64,000 bases of DNA from an uncultured Acidobacteriota bacterium (GTDB taxonomy: Bacteria > Acidobacteriota > Blastocatellia > Pyrinomonadales > Pyrinomonadaceae). A program made the position numbers and the translations under genes. The stretch spans positions 1-64,000 of the forward strand of contig CALMYB010000010.1 of NCBI GenBank assembly GCA_937873515.1. The letters are read 5' to 3'. Positions 35,933 to 45,787 of the stretch are shown here, piece by piece. Every line of letters begins with the position of its first letter. The first letter of the stretch is position 1. Under the pieces are notes generated by a model that did no database searches, had not been told where the DNA came from, and saw only the letters and a list, made by a program, of their open reading frames with translations.

Positions 35933-38900
35933 TTAACTAAGATCGGGCGTCCGCATCCCGAACGGCGGAAGAGCGGTGTTCTCGCCGAAGTCTTTGTCGC
36001 TTAAGCCTTCTCGTTCCGCGATGACTCGCTCGGCGCTCGGCCGTCCGAATTTATAGAAGATCGCCGGCGTAACAATTTGGTCGAGCAGAGTCGAGGTCAG
36101 GATGCCGCCTAAAACGACAACTGCGAGTGGATGCAGGATCTCTTTGCCCGGGGCGTCGGCGGCAAGGATGAAGGGTATTAACGAGAGCCCCGCGGTCAGA
36201 GCAGTCATCAGGACGGGAACGAGCCTTTCCAATGAACCCCTAACAATCATGTGTTCGGTAAAGTCTTCGCCCTCCTCTTTCATCAAGTGCAGGTAATGCG
36301 AGATCATCATGATCCCGTTTCGCGATGTGATTCCAACCAGAGAGACGAATCCGACCATTGTCGCGATCGAAAATACGCCGCCCGAGAGGTGCAAGGCCCA
36401 GACGGCTCCGATCAACGCTAGGGGGATGTTTATCATCACCTGAAGGGCTACCCGCCAGTCGCCAAAGGCTTTTATCAGGAGAAAAAAGATCGCAACAAGC
36501 GAGAAGATCGAAAGGAGTGATAAAGTTCTGTTAGCCTCCTGCGAAGCCTGAAACTGCCCTCCATATTCAAGGAAGTAGCCGGTCGGCAGTTGAACTTGTG
36601 TTGCGACGCGGCTTTGAATATCACTGACCACGGAGCCAAGATCGCGTCCGGCTACGTTTGCTCCGATCACAATTCGGCGTTTCGTGTCCTCACGTAAGAT
36701 CTGGTTCGGTCCCGGAAAATTCTCAACGGCGGCAACGGCCGAAATAGGAATTTGGGTTCCCTGTGGCGTATCGATGGTGACATTTTGGAGAGCATCCAGA
36801 CTATTGCGAGATACTTCGTCAAAACGGACTACGACGTCATATCGCCGAGCTCCATCAATGGCTTGCGAGACGGTTCGCCCGTTCAATGCCGTTTCCAATG
36901 TCTGCGTAACCTCGCCCGGCTGCAGTCCATACTGCGCTGCCTTGACGCGGTCAACATTAAATCGCACCTGCGGGATCAGCACCTGTCGCTCAACTGAAAC
37001 GTCCGTTGCCCCTTCGACAGTTTGGATCGTATTGCGAATTTCCTCAGCCTTTGAACGTAGTGTAGCCAGATCGTCGCCGAACAACTTGACCGCGATCTGG
37101 GCCCGAACACCGGACTGCAAATGATCCAACCGATGAGAGATCGGCTGTCCTACGTTAGTGGTAACTCCTGGAACGACCGCGAGTTTGTCCCGGATCGCCG
37201 AAAGGATCTCCTCGCGCGAACGGTCCGATTTCTTTAGATCAACATCGATCTCGGTGTAGTGAACACCCTCGGCATGTTCGTCGAGCTCGGCCCTTCCTGT
37301 CCTACGTCCGGTCGATATAACTTCGGGCACCTCCAAAAGTAGTTTCTCGGAAATTTGGCCGATGCGATTGGATTCAGCCAGAGAAGTACCGGGCTGGGCC
37401 TGAACATTGACGGTAAGCGTTCCTTCGTTGAACTCCGGCAAGAACGATGTGCCAACAAACGGGAGCGTCGCCATCGTCAAGGTGAACACCAGTGCTACCC
37501 CGACGATGACTTTGTAAGGATGCCGGAGCGTCCAATGTAGAAGCCGCGTGTCGTATTTCTTTAACCAGCGAACTAGGAAGCTGTCCTGGTGTTCCTCTGC
37601 GTACGAAGATCGAAACCAGCGTCCTATCCTCGCGAAAATAGAGGCCCCATTCTCATCTTCGTGATCGATCTCAACCGGATCGTCGACCGTCTTTCTATCT
37701 TTTCGCCTAAAAGTTTGCGGCAACAGATATGACGCTAAGACGGGCGTTACGGTCAAACTTACGAAGAGAGATGCCACGAGTGCGGTAATGTACGCGAGAC
37801 CCAAGGGAGCGAGCAATCTGCCTTCGACACCGGATAAGGCGAACAGCGGAATAAATACGAGGGCCACTATCACCGTCGCATAAATGATCGATGAGCGGAC
37901 CTCAAGCGAGGCGTGATAGATCACTTCAATGGAGGGACGCGGATTCTCAAGGTTCCGATTTTCGCCGAGTCGACGGAAGATATTCTCAATGTCCACGATC
38001 GCATCGTCAACCAACTCGCCGATCGCGACCGCCAAGCCGCCGAGGGTCATGGTATTAACACTGATCCCGAAAGCATAGAGAATGAGAAAGGTTACGATGA
38101 AAGAAAGCGGAATCGCCGTGAGTGTGATAAACGTAGTGCGAAAATTGAGCAAAAACAGAAACAATACGATCGCGACAAGGATCGCACCGTCACGCAATCC
38201 TTCGGTAACGTTCCCGATGGAGGCGTTGATAAAGTTGGCTTGCCGGAAGAGATTAGGGTTGATCTCAACGTCGGAGGGAAGCGTTTTTTGCAGTTCCTTG
38301 ACCGCTTCGTCAACCTGGTCTGTAAGATCTTGAGTGCTAGCCCCGGGCTGTTTTTGAACAGAAACAATCACGGCGGGCTTTCCGTTCGTTCCGGCCTCGC
38401 CCCGCTTAATTTTCGCACCAAACTGAACTTCGGCTACATCACCAAGCCGAATCGGGGTGTTATTGCGGTAGGCAACAACGGTTTGCTTAAGTTCGTCGAT
38501 CGAATAAAACCTGCCGAGGTTACGAACAAGGTACTCCTGCGATTGGGCATCTACAAAGCCACCGGTGGAGTTGGTATTCGATTTTTCCAGCGCAGTCGAA
38601 ACATCTTCAATGGTGATGCCAAACTGCCTTAACTTTTCAGGTGAAACAAGTGCCTGATACTGTTTTACGCCTCCCCCGATGGGAATAACCTGAGAAATCC
38701 CGGTAATCGTCAATAGCCGAGGCCTAATGGTCCAGTCCGCCAAGGTGCGCAGTTCCAAAGGGTCGGTCGTTCCATCCTTGCTCGAAACAGCAACCAACAT
38801 GATCTCGCCCATTATGGAAGAGATTGGAGCAAGAAACGGCGAGACCCCCTGCGGCAATTGTTCGCGGGCTTCGGTTATTTTTTCAGAAACCAGTTGTCGA

Positions 38901-39217
38901 TTTCGGTAAATATCCGTTCCCCATTCAAACTCAACGTAAACGATGGACAACCCGATACCGCTTACCGAGCGGACTCGTGACACGCCCGGAACGCCATTCA
39001 TCACGGTTTCGATCGGGTAAGAGACTTGGGTTTCGACTTCTTCGGGTGCCAGTCCGTTCGCTTCAGTAAGAACGGTAATCGTCGGTTTATTCAGGTCCGG
39101 GAAGACATCGACCGGCAAATTGAACGCCACGCAACTGCCCCAGACGAGCAGAAGGGCGGCAATCGCGACGACGATCATCCGGTTCTGAAGAGACCATTTG
39201 ATAATTCCATTGAGCAT
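35933..39217 (-). CDS. Third HME-RND efflux pump
   Basis: About 1094 residues, an HME-RND protein distinct from the CusA- and CzcA-like pumps: TM4 reads AVAIGELVDDAIVDIEN, with an extra acidic pair, and the central loop (about 530-560) carries an inserted charged segment (DDPVEIDHEDENGAS). N-terminal FNLPVDVFPDLNKPTITVLTEANGL is standard. It should export a metal, probably copper or silver given its operon partners (cupredoxin, DUF305, FixH-like), but the specificity is not readable. Start taken at the ATG at 39217; one at 39226 is in frame. Confidence 0.88.
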   Translation of the reverse strand: MLNGIIKWSLQNRMIVVAIAALLLVWGSCVAFNLPVDVFPDLNKPTITVLTEANGLAPEEVETQVSYPIETVMNGVPGVSRVRSVSGIGLSIVYVEFEWGTDIYRNRQLVSEKITEAREQLPQGVSPFLAPISSIMGEIMLVAVSSKDGTTDPLELRTLADWTIRPRLLTITGISQVIPIGGGVKQYQALVSPEKLRQFGITIEDVSTALEKSNTNSTGGFVDAQSQEYLVRNLGRFYSIDELKQTVVAYRNNTPIRLGDVAEVQFGAKIKRGEAGTNGKPAVIVSVQKQPGASTQDLTDQVDEAVKELQKTLPSDVEINPNLFRQANFINASIGNVTEGLRDGAILVAIVLFLFLLNFRTTFITLTAIPLSFIVTFLILYAFGISVNTMTLGGLAVAIGELVDDAIVDIENIFRRLGENRNLENPRPSIEVIYHASLEVRSSIIYATVIVALVFIPLFALSGVEGRLLAPLGLAYITALVASLFVSLTVTPVLASYLLPQTFRRKDRKTVDDPVEIDHEDENGASIFARIGRWFRSSYAEEHQDSFLVRWLKKYDTRLLHWTLRHPYKVIVGVALVFTLTMATLPFVGTSFLPEFNEGTLTVNVQAQPGTSLAESNRIGQISEKLLLEVPEVISTGRRTGRAELDEHAEGVHYTEIDVDLKKSDRSREEILSAIRDKLAVVPGVTTNVGQPISHRLDHLQSGVRAQIAVKLFGDDLATLRSKAEEIRNTIQTVEGATDVSVERQVLIPQVRFNVDRVKAAQYGLQPGEVTQTLETALNGRTVSQAIDGARRYDVVVRFDEVSRNSLDALQNVTIDTPQGTQIPISAVAAVENFPGPNQILREDTKRRIVIGANVAGRDLGSVVSDIQSRVATQVQLPTGYFLEYGGQFQASQEANRTLSLLSIFSLVAIFFLLIKAFGDWRVALQVMINIPLALIGAVWALHLSGGVFSIATMVGFVSLVGITSRNGIMMISHYLHLMKEEGEDFTEHMIVRGSLERLVPVLMTALTAGLSLIPFILAADAPGKEILHPLAVVVLGGILTSTLLDQIVTPAIFYKFGRPSAERVIAEREGLSDKDFGENTALPPFGMRTPDLS

Positions 39218-39242
39218 TTGAATCAAGGTTGTACGGAACTAT

Positions 39243-39920
39243 TTATTTACTCCACTTTGTCTTCCACTCGCTCATCATCTTTATCTCGGCCTCCTGAGCC
39301 TTAATGATTTGACCGGCTAGCGTTTTGATCTCGGCCTTTTCGCTCTTCTGCAACGCTTCTTTCGCCATCGTAACGGCTCCGACGTGGTGGGGAGTCATCA
39401 TGTCGATAAACGCTAGATCAAATTCCTTGTCTTTGGAGTTTGTAAGCTTTGCCATATCCATCTTCATGGAATCCTTCATACCAGGCATTTCCATGTTCAT
39501 GGCGGCCGGCTTGCCCGCGAACCACTGCTCGCGCCAACCTTTCATCTGGCCGATCTCCTTTTCCTGGTCGGCGATTATCTGCGCAGCGAACTTCTTGATG
39601 TCGGGATTTTGTGTTTTGCCATCAACCATCTTGGCCATGTCCACGGCTCCCTTGTGATGGGCGGTCATCGTATCGATAAACTGAAGATCGTATGGTTGAC
39701 TTGCGGCGTTCGGCGAACTTGTCATTGCCGAGTGGTCCATCGATGTGTTTGAGTTCATCGGCATCGAATTGTGATCCATGCCATTCATATTCATTGACGA
39801 ATTCGAATTCTTCATCATCGAATTGTGATTCATGGAACCCGAGTTACTGCCCGCCTGGCCGCACGCGGCCAAGCCTACGGCAGCCAACCCCAATGTGGCC
39901 GTTAATAATAGTGTTTTCAT
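39243..39920 (-). CDS. Tandem DUF305 lipoprotein, Met/His-rich
   Basis: A 225-residue lipoprotein (lipobox LAAC, Cys20). Residues about 30-70 form a Met/Asn/Ser/His-rich linker (repeated MNxxxM, MDHNSM, SMDHS). Two DUF305 copies follow, each with the hallmark MxxHHxGAVxMA (MTAHHKGAVDMAK and MTPHHVGAVTMAK). The Met and His clusters strongly suggest Cu(I)/Ag(I) binding in the periplasm. It lies 26 bases ahead of the pump gene. Confidence 0.9.
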   Translation of the reverse strand: MKTLLLTATLGLAAVGLAACGQAGSNSGSMNHNSMMKNSNSSMNMNGMDHNSMPMNSNTSMDHSAMTSSPNAASQPYDLQFIDTMTAHHKGAVDMAKMVDGKTQNPDIKKFAAQIIADQEKEIGQMKGWREQWFAGKPAAMNMEMPGMKDSMKMDMAKLTNSKDKEFDLAFIDMMTPHHVGAVTMAKEALQKSEKAEIKTLAGQIIKAQEAEIKMMSEWKTKWSK

Positions 39921-39948
39921 TTGCTTCCCCCTTTTAACTTAGGCGGTC

Positions 39949-40311
39949 TCAGCCTTCGCTTACGACGATGCTTCCTTTGTACATTCCCATTCCGCAGGCA
40001 AATGATATTTGTCCCGATTCGGTCGGCGTTATGCTGACGACAACGTCCTTGCCGACCGGCAGAGCTTTGCTGATCCCTAACTTTGTAAATACGACTTTGC
40101 TGCCGCAGTTCTTGTCATTCGCTCGGTTAAACACTAGGTTGAGCTTATGACCCGCTTCGATGTCGATCGACGAAGGTGAAAAACCACTCTTATCAACCTT
40201 TACCTTCACGGTCCGCGTGTGGGCCTCAACAACGGCGGTCATTACGCCGAAGGCTCCACCAGCTATAACTATCACAGCTGTTAGTGTCAGAAATATTTTG
40301 AATTTGGTCAT
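39949..40311 (-). CDS. Secreted cupredoxin-like copper-binding protein
   Basis: A 120-residue protein with a signal sequence (ending VEAH) and one cupredoxin domain: SGFSPSSIDIEAGHKLNLVFNRANDKNCGSK... and the C-terminal ISFACGMGMYKGSIVV, giving Cys and Met ligands. The start at 40311 follows AAGGAG; an upstream GTG/ATG region is in frame to 40341. The domain is closely similar to the C-terminus of the preceding gene product. Confidence 0.87.
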   Translation of the reverse strand: MTKFKIFLTLTAVIVIAGGAFGVMTAVVEAHTRTVKVKVDKSGFSPSSIDIEAGHKLNLVFNRANDKNCGSKVVFTKLGISKALPVGKDVVVSITPTESGQISFACGMGMYKGSIVVSEG

Positions 40312-40345
40312 TTCTTGTTCTCCTTTTAAATCACTTCTCAAAATT

Positions 40346-41605
40346 CTAGTTTTCGGTCACGATGACTTTGCCGCTCAGCATGTCCATTCCGCAGGCGAAC
40401 GCGATCTCGCCGGCTTCGGTCGGAGTGAATTCGACCAGGATGGTCTCTCCGACCGGCAGTTTCTTTCGAATCTTTTGCTTGGCAAAGACGACTTCGCCAC
40501 CGCAGTTCTCCGAGTCCGCTCGATAGAAGGCCAGTTTGACCGGCTGGCCTTTAACAATCGAGATCGATGACGGCTCGTAGCCTTTCGATGAAATGGTGAT
40601 CTTAGTCGCACCTGCTGGAACATTCGCCGCCTTCACCTGTTTAGCAGAACCTGCCGGAACATTTACGACAAACGGAACGCTGATAACTTTCCCGCCGCGT
40701 TGAAACTGCGCCCAAAGCTTATACAGCCCGGCCCGTGGGAACGCGGTATGAGCCGATACCTCGTAGGCACTCGGCTTGTTAGCCTTTTTCGCATCTGCCA
40801 CGTGCGAATGGCCATCGGCGTTATGATCTTTTTCCTTCATATCGCCGTCCATCTTCATCCCGTCCATCTTTTCGCCCTTCGCCATCGGGTGCGCGTGAAC
40901 AAAGTCAAGAAGGTCTTCGCTGATAATGACGAAGTGCGCCAATTCGCCCAAGTAATTTTGCAGATCGGTTGCGGCCTTTCCGGTTTTTGCGTCAAAGACC
41001 GCGAAATCAAGCGTCAGTTCCTGTCCCGCCTCGATCTTCGCACTCGGCTTCATCGTCACTTTCACGCCATCAACAGATTTTTCAAGCTTCGTATCCGCAG
41101 CGAGAGCCACTTTCGCTTTTTCAGTTCCCGAGACCTTCACATCAATGCGTTCGACCACTTGCTTCGCATTAGGCGGCGTGAAGTCAGCGTAGAACTTATA
41201 ATCGCCGCCGTTCGGAAACGTATGTTGCACTCGATAAGATCCGTCTGCCGACGGCTGGGGATGGACGTGATAGAACTCGGAAAGGTCCTTCGAGACGATC
41301 AGCAAGTGCATCGGCTTTTCGTGAACGACCTGGAGATCCTTCACAACCGCATTCTTACTATCCTTAACCGTAAAAACCAGCGTCGCGGGAGCACCGGCCT
41401 GAACCTCGCCCGGCTCCGTTTTGAAATCAACCTTGAAGGTTGAATCCGAAGCTGAAGCGTTCGCGGAATTTGATTCGCTGACAGCCGTATTCGCGGCATT
41501 CGCGTTGTCTACGGCCTGCGAATTTGTCCCGCTAGTACATGCCGTAAAAAAGACGGCAATAGTTGAAGTAAATAAAACGGTTACCAAAATAAATATTCTT
41601 CTCAT
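40346..41605 (-). CDS. Multidomain copper-binding lipoprotein (FixH-like domains plus cupredoxin)
   Basis: A 419-residue lipoprotein (lipobox FFTAC, Cys23). After an Asn/Ala/Ser-rich linker come two YtkA/FixH-like beta domains (about 57-160, with MHLLIVSKDLSEFYHVHP, and about 170-315, with AHFVIISEDLLDFVHAHP), the second interrupted by a Met/His/Asp-rich insert (GEKMDGMKMDGDMKEKDHNADGHSH region, about 250-275). The C-terminal 85 residues are a cupredoxin domain ending IAFACGMDMLSGKVIV. The repeated H-x-H-P and Met/His insert indicate several copper sites. Confidence 0.85.
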   Translation of the reverse strand: MRRIFILVTVLFTSTIAVFFTACTSGTNSQAVDNANAANTAVSESNSANASASDSTFKVDFKTEPGEVQAGAPATLVFTVKDSKNAVVKDLQVVHEKPMHLLIVSKDLSEFYHVHPQPSADGSYRVQHTFPNGGDYKFYADFTPPNAKQVVERIDVKVSGTEKAKVALAADTKLEKSVDGVKVTMKPSAKIEAGQELTLDFAVFDAKTGKAATDLQNYLGELAHFVIISEDLLDFVHAHPMAKGEKMDGMKMDGDMKEKDHNADGHSHVADAKKANKPSAYEVSAHTAFPRAGLYKLWAQFQRGGKVISVPFVVNVPAGSAKQVKAANVPAGATKITISSKGYEPSSISIVKGQPVKLAFYRADSENCGGEVVFAKQKIRKKLPVGETILVEFTPTEAGEIAFACGMDMLSGKVIVTEN

Positions 41606-41651
41606 TATTCTTTTCTCTCTTCTACTTGTTTCGCCTATCTATTCTTTAGAT

Positions 41652-43619
41652 CTATTCACCAGCCTGCGTAGTCCGTAGCTGATAAACCCCTTCTATAACG
41701 ACCCGGTCGCCCTCTTTTAGTCCCGATACGATCTCGTAGAAATCCGCACCTTCGGCCCCGAGTGCGACCTGACGCTTCTCGAACGTTTCGCCGCCGTCAA
41801 AGATGAACACAAAGGTTTCGGCTTGTTCCCTGACTACCGCTGACTTCGGCACGGCCAGAACTTGCCTATCGCCGCTCGTGTCGATCGTGATCTCTACAAA
41901 ATTGCCATCCTTGAGCCGGTTGAATGGATTCTTGACCTCGTATATCACAGGCACGGTCCGCGTCTGCTCATTTACAGTTTGGCCGATCGAGACAAGGCGT
42001 CCGTCACCGTCAGCCGTACCGATGGTGTAAACGTCGCCGAGCAGAGCGGACGACGTGAAACTTGCTCTTGTGGATTCGCGAATCGTCGCGAGGTCCTTCT
42101 CAAAAACCTGCGCTTCTAAGAGGACGGTGGACAAATTCACGATGTTCAGTAACTCGGCTCCGCTTGCGACCTGCTGTCCGCTCGTGGCTTTGATCTGGTC
42201 GATTATTCCCGTTATCGGCGATATCAAGGGGAAATTTCGCGACGGCTGTCTGACGGTCGGGGAGCGGAAAATAGCCTGCCCGGCCTGAGCCGATTTGATC
42301 TGGTCGCCCAATAAAGCGACCTGCTTATCGGCTGACGCGATTTCATCGTCGATGACCTTAACGGCTGTTTGAGCTTCTTCGACACGTTTCCGGGGAACTG
42401 CGCCAACCTCAAGAAGGTTCTGCGACCTTCGAAGCTCGCGCTGGGCCTGAGCAAGACGCGTCCTCGCTTGTCCCGCCGCCGCTCGCGACTGTGCCTGTTG
42501 CGACTGCAGAGAAAGGACAGTATTCCGCAGTTCTAATTTTCGAGCCTCGACCTCCCGCTGTTGTGCCTCGACATCAAGTCTTTGCGACTCAAGCCCGGTC
42601 TGTCCTGAAACGTCAAGAACCTGTTCAACGTATCCAATCTGTTCGCCGCGACCGACCGCAGAACCCAAAGCTACCACCTGATTAAGCACGATACTTCCGG
42701 GCACCTGTGCGGTAACGACACCTTTGGCGTCCGGTCGAGGTCTAACCACTCCTGTGGTTTTCAAGCCGCTAGTGATTTGCCGCGTGTCGATCAATTGAGT
42801 CTTGATCCCGAATAAGAGCTGCGATTCTTTCGGCACAGTGATCGTCGTACCTTTCGGTAATTCGTTTACCGCTGGCGTCGAAAAGGCATCGGATGGAATC
42901 GCAGCTGTTTCGCGAGTCTGAGAAGGCGGAAGAAGAAACGCAAAGGCAACCGCACTCAAAAGAAACACCGTGAGAACAACGGCACCTGCCGGTGCTAATC
43001 GCCTAAAAGACACATGCCCCTTTCTTTTCAGAGCGTAAAAGACGACCGCAAATGAAGTCCCCGAAAGTACGAGCAGAATCAGAAGACCGACCCAAAAAGA
43101 TGTCCGGATCGGTGCTCGAGAAACCGTGACCGGAAAATCTGCCGAAAACGTCCGCTTGTCTTCAGTGGTTACAGCAACAACTAACTTGTAATCGCCCGAG
43201 CTGTCGAACTGGTAGGAACCACGGTATAAGCCGCCCGGCTCTTCCTTCGCGGCAATATTTCCGGAAACTACCGTACCGTCAGGCCGTGTGACGCTAAGCA
43301 CGACAGCGGCTTTCTCCACTGGCAGCGGCCCGGAACCGAACCCGCCCTGAACGGTCTCGCTCACAGAGACAAGTACATGCCCCGTTTCACCCGAACGCGG
43401 ATCGCCAGGGAGGCGTTTCATAATGACAGTCAGTTCGCCGCTGTCGTTCTTAACATTCCGTTCGGAGGTAATCGTCGCAATTGGAGCCGCTCCCGCCGCA
43501 GCTGGAACTAGAGCCTCTGCAGCGAACGACGGCACAAGGCATACAGCGATAAGGAAAAATGCTATCTGACTTCTCCTCGCTTTCGCATTCCGCATTAAGT
43601 TTTTAATGGACCTATTCAT
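41652..43619 (-). CDS. RND adaptor with N-terminal FixH-like domain (fusion)
   Basis: A 655-residue protein. Signal or anchor (about 17-40), a YtkA/FixH-like beta domain (about 50-165: SVTRPDGTVVSGN, YRGSYQFDSSGDYKLVVAV), two membrane helices (about 172-196 and 207-231), then a complete HlyD/CzcB-type adaptor (about 255-655; lipoyl GSAVGRGEQIGYVEQ, long helical hairpin 330-460, beta-barrel TVNEQTRTVPVIYEV). The usual adaptor has about 400 residues, so the N-terminal 240 are an added module. It couples the third pump to its TolC partner. Confidence 0.88.
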   Translation of the reverse strand: MNRSIKNLMRNAKARRSQIAFFLIAVCLVPSFAAEALVPAAAGAAPIATITSERNVKNDSGELTVIMKRLPGDPRSGETGHVLVSVSETVQGGFGSGPLPVEKAAVVLSVTRPDGTVVSGNIAAKEEPGGLYRGSYQFDSSGDYKLVVAVTTEDKRTFSADFPVTVSRAPIRTSFWVGLLILLVLSGTSFAVVFYALKRKGHVSFRRLAPAGAVVLTVFLLSAVAFAFLLPPSQTRETAAIPSDAFSTPAVNELPKGTTITVPKESQLLFGIKTQLIDTRQITSGLKTTGVVRPRPDAKGVVTAQVPGSIVLNQVVALGSAVGRGEQIGYVEQVLDVSGQTGLESQRLDVEAQQREVEARKLELRNTVLSLQSQQAQSRAAAGQARTRLAQAQRELRRSQNLLEVGAVPRKRVEEAQTAVKVIDDEIASADKQVALLGDQIKSAQAGQAIFRSPTVRQPSRNFPLISPITGIIDQIKATSGQQVASGAELLNIVNLSTVLLEAQVFEKDLATIRESTRASFTSSALLGDVYTIGTADGDGRLVSIGQTVNEQTRTVPVIYEVKNPFNRLKDGNFVEITIDTSGDRQVLAVPKSAVVREQAETFVFIFDGGETFEKRQVALGAEGADFYEIVSGLKEGDRVVIEGVYQLRTTQAGE

Positions 43620-44233
43620 TAATGTGCGTGTGCCTTTCCGTACAGAGCCTGCATTGACAGAACATCGATCCTCACCGCGTCGGTGATAGCTTTTGCCAAA
43701 TCATCCTTTGCGCCGTTTGCCTTAATATCTGCACCTAGCAACAGATCGTCATCATGGCCCTTTCCTGCAAACTGGCTGAGAAAACCGGCCGGCACGCCTT
43801 CCACCTTGATCTCTTTAATTACTGGCGACCCGTCCTTGTTCTCGTAAATAACGATGATCTCTTTACCGGCCGCCTTGACGATCGTTACCGATCCGACTTG
43901 CGTTCTTGTACCGCTGGCAGTGGAAAAACCTGGATAGGAGTGATGATCTTTCTCGGTGACTTTTCCGCCGGTATCCTTTTCGATAGACGCGATCTGAGCG
44001 TCGGTTAACTCCTTGTGCATGGCCGTGAATGTCTGTGCACCGGGAAGCGCCGCTTTTACCGAGGCAGGAATCTCATCGGCTTTCGCTGGTGCGGCGGCGT
44101 TATCTGCTGTCGTCGAGTTCGCAGGCGCTTTATTCGCCGCAGCTGTGTTGGCGGCTGGGGTTGTCGTTCCGCCGGAACACGCTAGTGAGAACAGGCTCGC
44201 GGTAAGTGCAGTTACGAATATGAATATTTTCAT
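43619..44233 (-). CDS. Lipoprotein, possibly FMN-binding-like
   Basis: A 204-residue lipoprotein (lipobox SLAC, Cys19) with a long Ala/Asn/Thr linker (20-55) and a domain with VKAALPGAQTF, IASIEKDTGGKVTEKDHHSYPGF, IIVIYENKDGSPVIKEIKVEG and a C-terminal KGHDDDLLLGADIKANGAKDDLAKAITDAVR. The latter part recalls periplasmic FMN-binding domains, but I am not sure. It overlaps the TolC gene by 4 bases and the adaptor by 1 base (TAATG), so translation is coupled. Confidence 0.6.
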   Translation of the reverse strand: MKIFIFVTALTASLFSLACSGGTTTPAANTAAANKAPANSTTADNAAAPAKADEIPASVKAALPGAQTFTAMHKELTDAQIASIEKDTGGKVTEKDHHSYPGFSTASGTRTQVGSVTIVKAAGKEIIVIYENKDGSPVIKEIKVEGVPAGFLSQFAGKGHDDDLLLGADIKANGAKDDLAKAITDAVRIDVLSMQALYGKAHAH

Positions 44234-45756
44234 TTTTTCTCCTCTTCTTTTCTTGGTTTGGTCGATTTTAGTAATCCAATACGTTCGGCTTTATTCTCGT
44301 TAACCGACTTCAAAAATTCTTCCCTGTTAAACTGGCCCGGCACGGTCTTCGTATCTGGCAGTACCGATGTCGATCCAGGCATGAATGCCGATGATGGCAG
44401 GGCCGCACCGACTGCTGCTTCCAGTGCAGTTAAGGTCGTGTAGTATTCTTCCAAAACCCGGTTGTAATTCGTGACGTTCTCATTCAAACGACGCTGTTCA
44501 TTGACGACCTCGAACACCGAAAACTCGCCGGCACTATAAGCCGCCCTGACAGTTTGCAAATTTGCCTCTGCCCTCGGAAGTATCTGAGTCGTGTACAGCA
44601 CCAGCTTTTCCGCCGCCGCCCGATACTGGCCGTAAGCAACGGCAACATCGCGTCGTATCGTTGCCTCTAAAAATTCGCGTGTACGAACCGCCTGAACCTG
44701 TTCACCGACAGCGGAGGCAATGCCGCCTTGGTTGCGGTTGGACACGGGAAGATCGATCGACACGCCGAATGTCAGTTCGTTGTCGCGACTGTTGATAATT
44801 CCGCCTCCGGCCGATGCGGGCAGATCGGTAAATGCCTTGGTACGCGAAAAACGCAACGAAGGCGTGATATCCGGAGCGGCCTGCGCCCGAGCCAAGTCGA
44901 GCCTCGCGGTTCCCAGCCGCTCGCCGATCCGTGCGGCCTGCAAGTCGGAGCGATCGTTTAACGCCTTTTGGGTAAGTTCGCTAAGCCCCAGATCGAGCCG
45001 CGGAGGCCGGTCGGACTGAGGCGCCAATCGAATCGGTTCCGAAACATCGGATCCGATAAGCGTTCGAATTCTTAACAAGGCAGTTTCCAATTCGTTTCTT
45101 GCTTCGATCCTTTGGATCTTCAGCCGGTCGCTTTCGACTTTGACCAAATTCAGATCGAGCGGAGCGACATCGCCCTCGTTTAAGCGTGCTTCCGTCACCC
45201 GAACCAGTTCCGCGTCGGAGGCCAGAAGTCTTTCCAGTACATCGAGTTGCCGCGCGGCCGATATAGCACGAGCGTAATCGCGGCGAATTTCGACCGCGAT
45301 ATTCCGCTCGATAGCGGCGACCTCGGAGCGAACCTGCTGGAGTTCGAGTTCGGCGACGGTACGCCGCTTTCCACGTTTGCCTCCAAGCTCGAAAGGTTGA
45401 GAGATCCCCGCAGAAAAGTCATACTCGCTTTCGCCGCCCAAGAAACGCGGGCTGCCGTATTCGGTAGTAAACGTCGGATTTGGCCGAAGTCCGGCTTGAA
45501 CCAGACGCCCCTCGGCGATCACCAGTCGCTGCCGAGCCGCAAGCAGATCCGCCCGACGGCTGCCCGCACTTTCAACAAGCCGCTCGACACTCAAACCATC
45601 TTGGCCAATGTATTGAAGCGACGGGGCCGGAGTCGGAACGGGCGAGGGATCAGTTTGCTGGGCAAATGCCGAATGAAAGCTGCCAAAAAAGAGGACGGCT
45701 AACCCGAGCTTCGCTGAATACTCACCCACGATTACTAAAATATTCCTTATGCCCAT
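44230..45756 (-). CDS. TolC-family outer-membrane channel of the third RND system
   Basis: About 508 residues: signal peptide (ending SAFAQ), Pro-rich lead, two efflux repeats (SVERLVESAGSRRADLLAARQRL; YSAGEFSVFEVVNEQRRLNE) and a 60-residue charged C-terminal extension ending in KPRKEEEKK. The start at 45756 is set by the signal peptide; the frame is open to 45852 but would then overlap the upstream gene. Confidence 0.87.
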   Translation of the reverse strand: MGIRNILVIVGEYSAKLGLAVLFFGSFHSAFAQQTDPSPVPTPAPSLQYIGQDGLSVERLVESAGSRRADLLAARQRLVIAEGRLVQAGLRPNPTFTTEYGSPRFLGGESEYDFSAGISQPFELGGKRGKRRTVAELELQQVRSEVAAIERNIAVEIRRDYARAISAARQLDVLERLLASDAELVRVTEARLNEGDVAPLDLNLVKVESDRLKIQRIEARNELETALLRIRTLIGSDVSEPIRLAPQSDRPPRLDLGLSELTQKALNDRSDLQAARIGERLGTARLDLARAQAAPDITPSLRFSRTKAFTDLPASAGGGIINSRDNELTFGVSIDLPVSNRNQGGIASAVGEQVQAVRTREFLEATIRRDVAVAYGQYRAAAEKLVLYTTQILPRAEANLQTVRAAYSAGEFSVFEVVNEQRRLNENVTNYNRVLEEYYTTLTALEAAVGAALPSSAFMPGSTSVLPDTKTVPGQFNREEFLKSVNENKAERIGLLKSTKPRKEEEKK

Positions 45757-45787
45757 GGAGTGTTGGTAAACGATGTTCGCGAGATTC

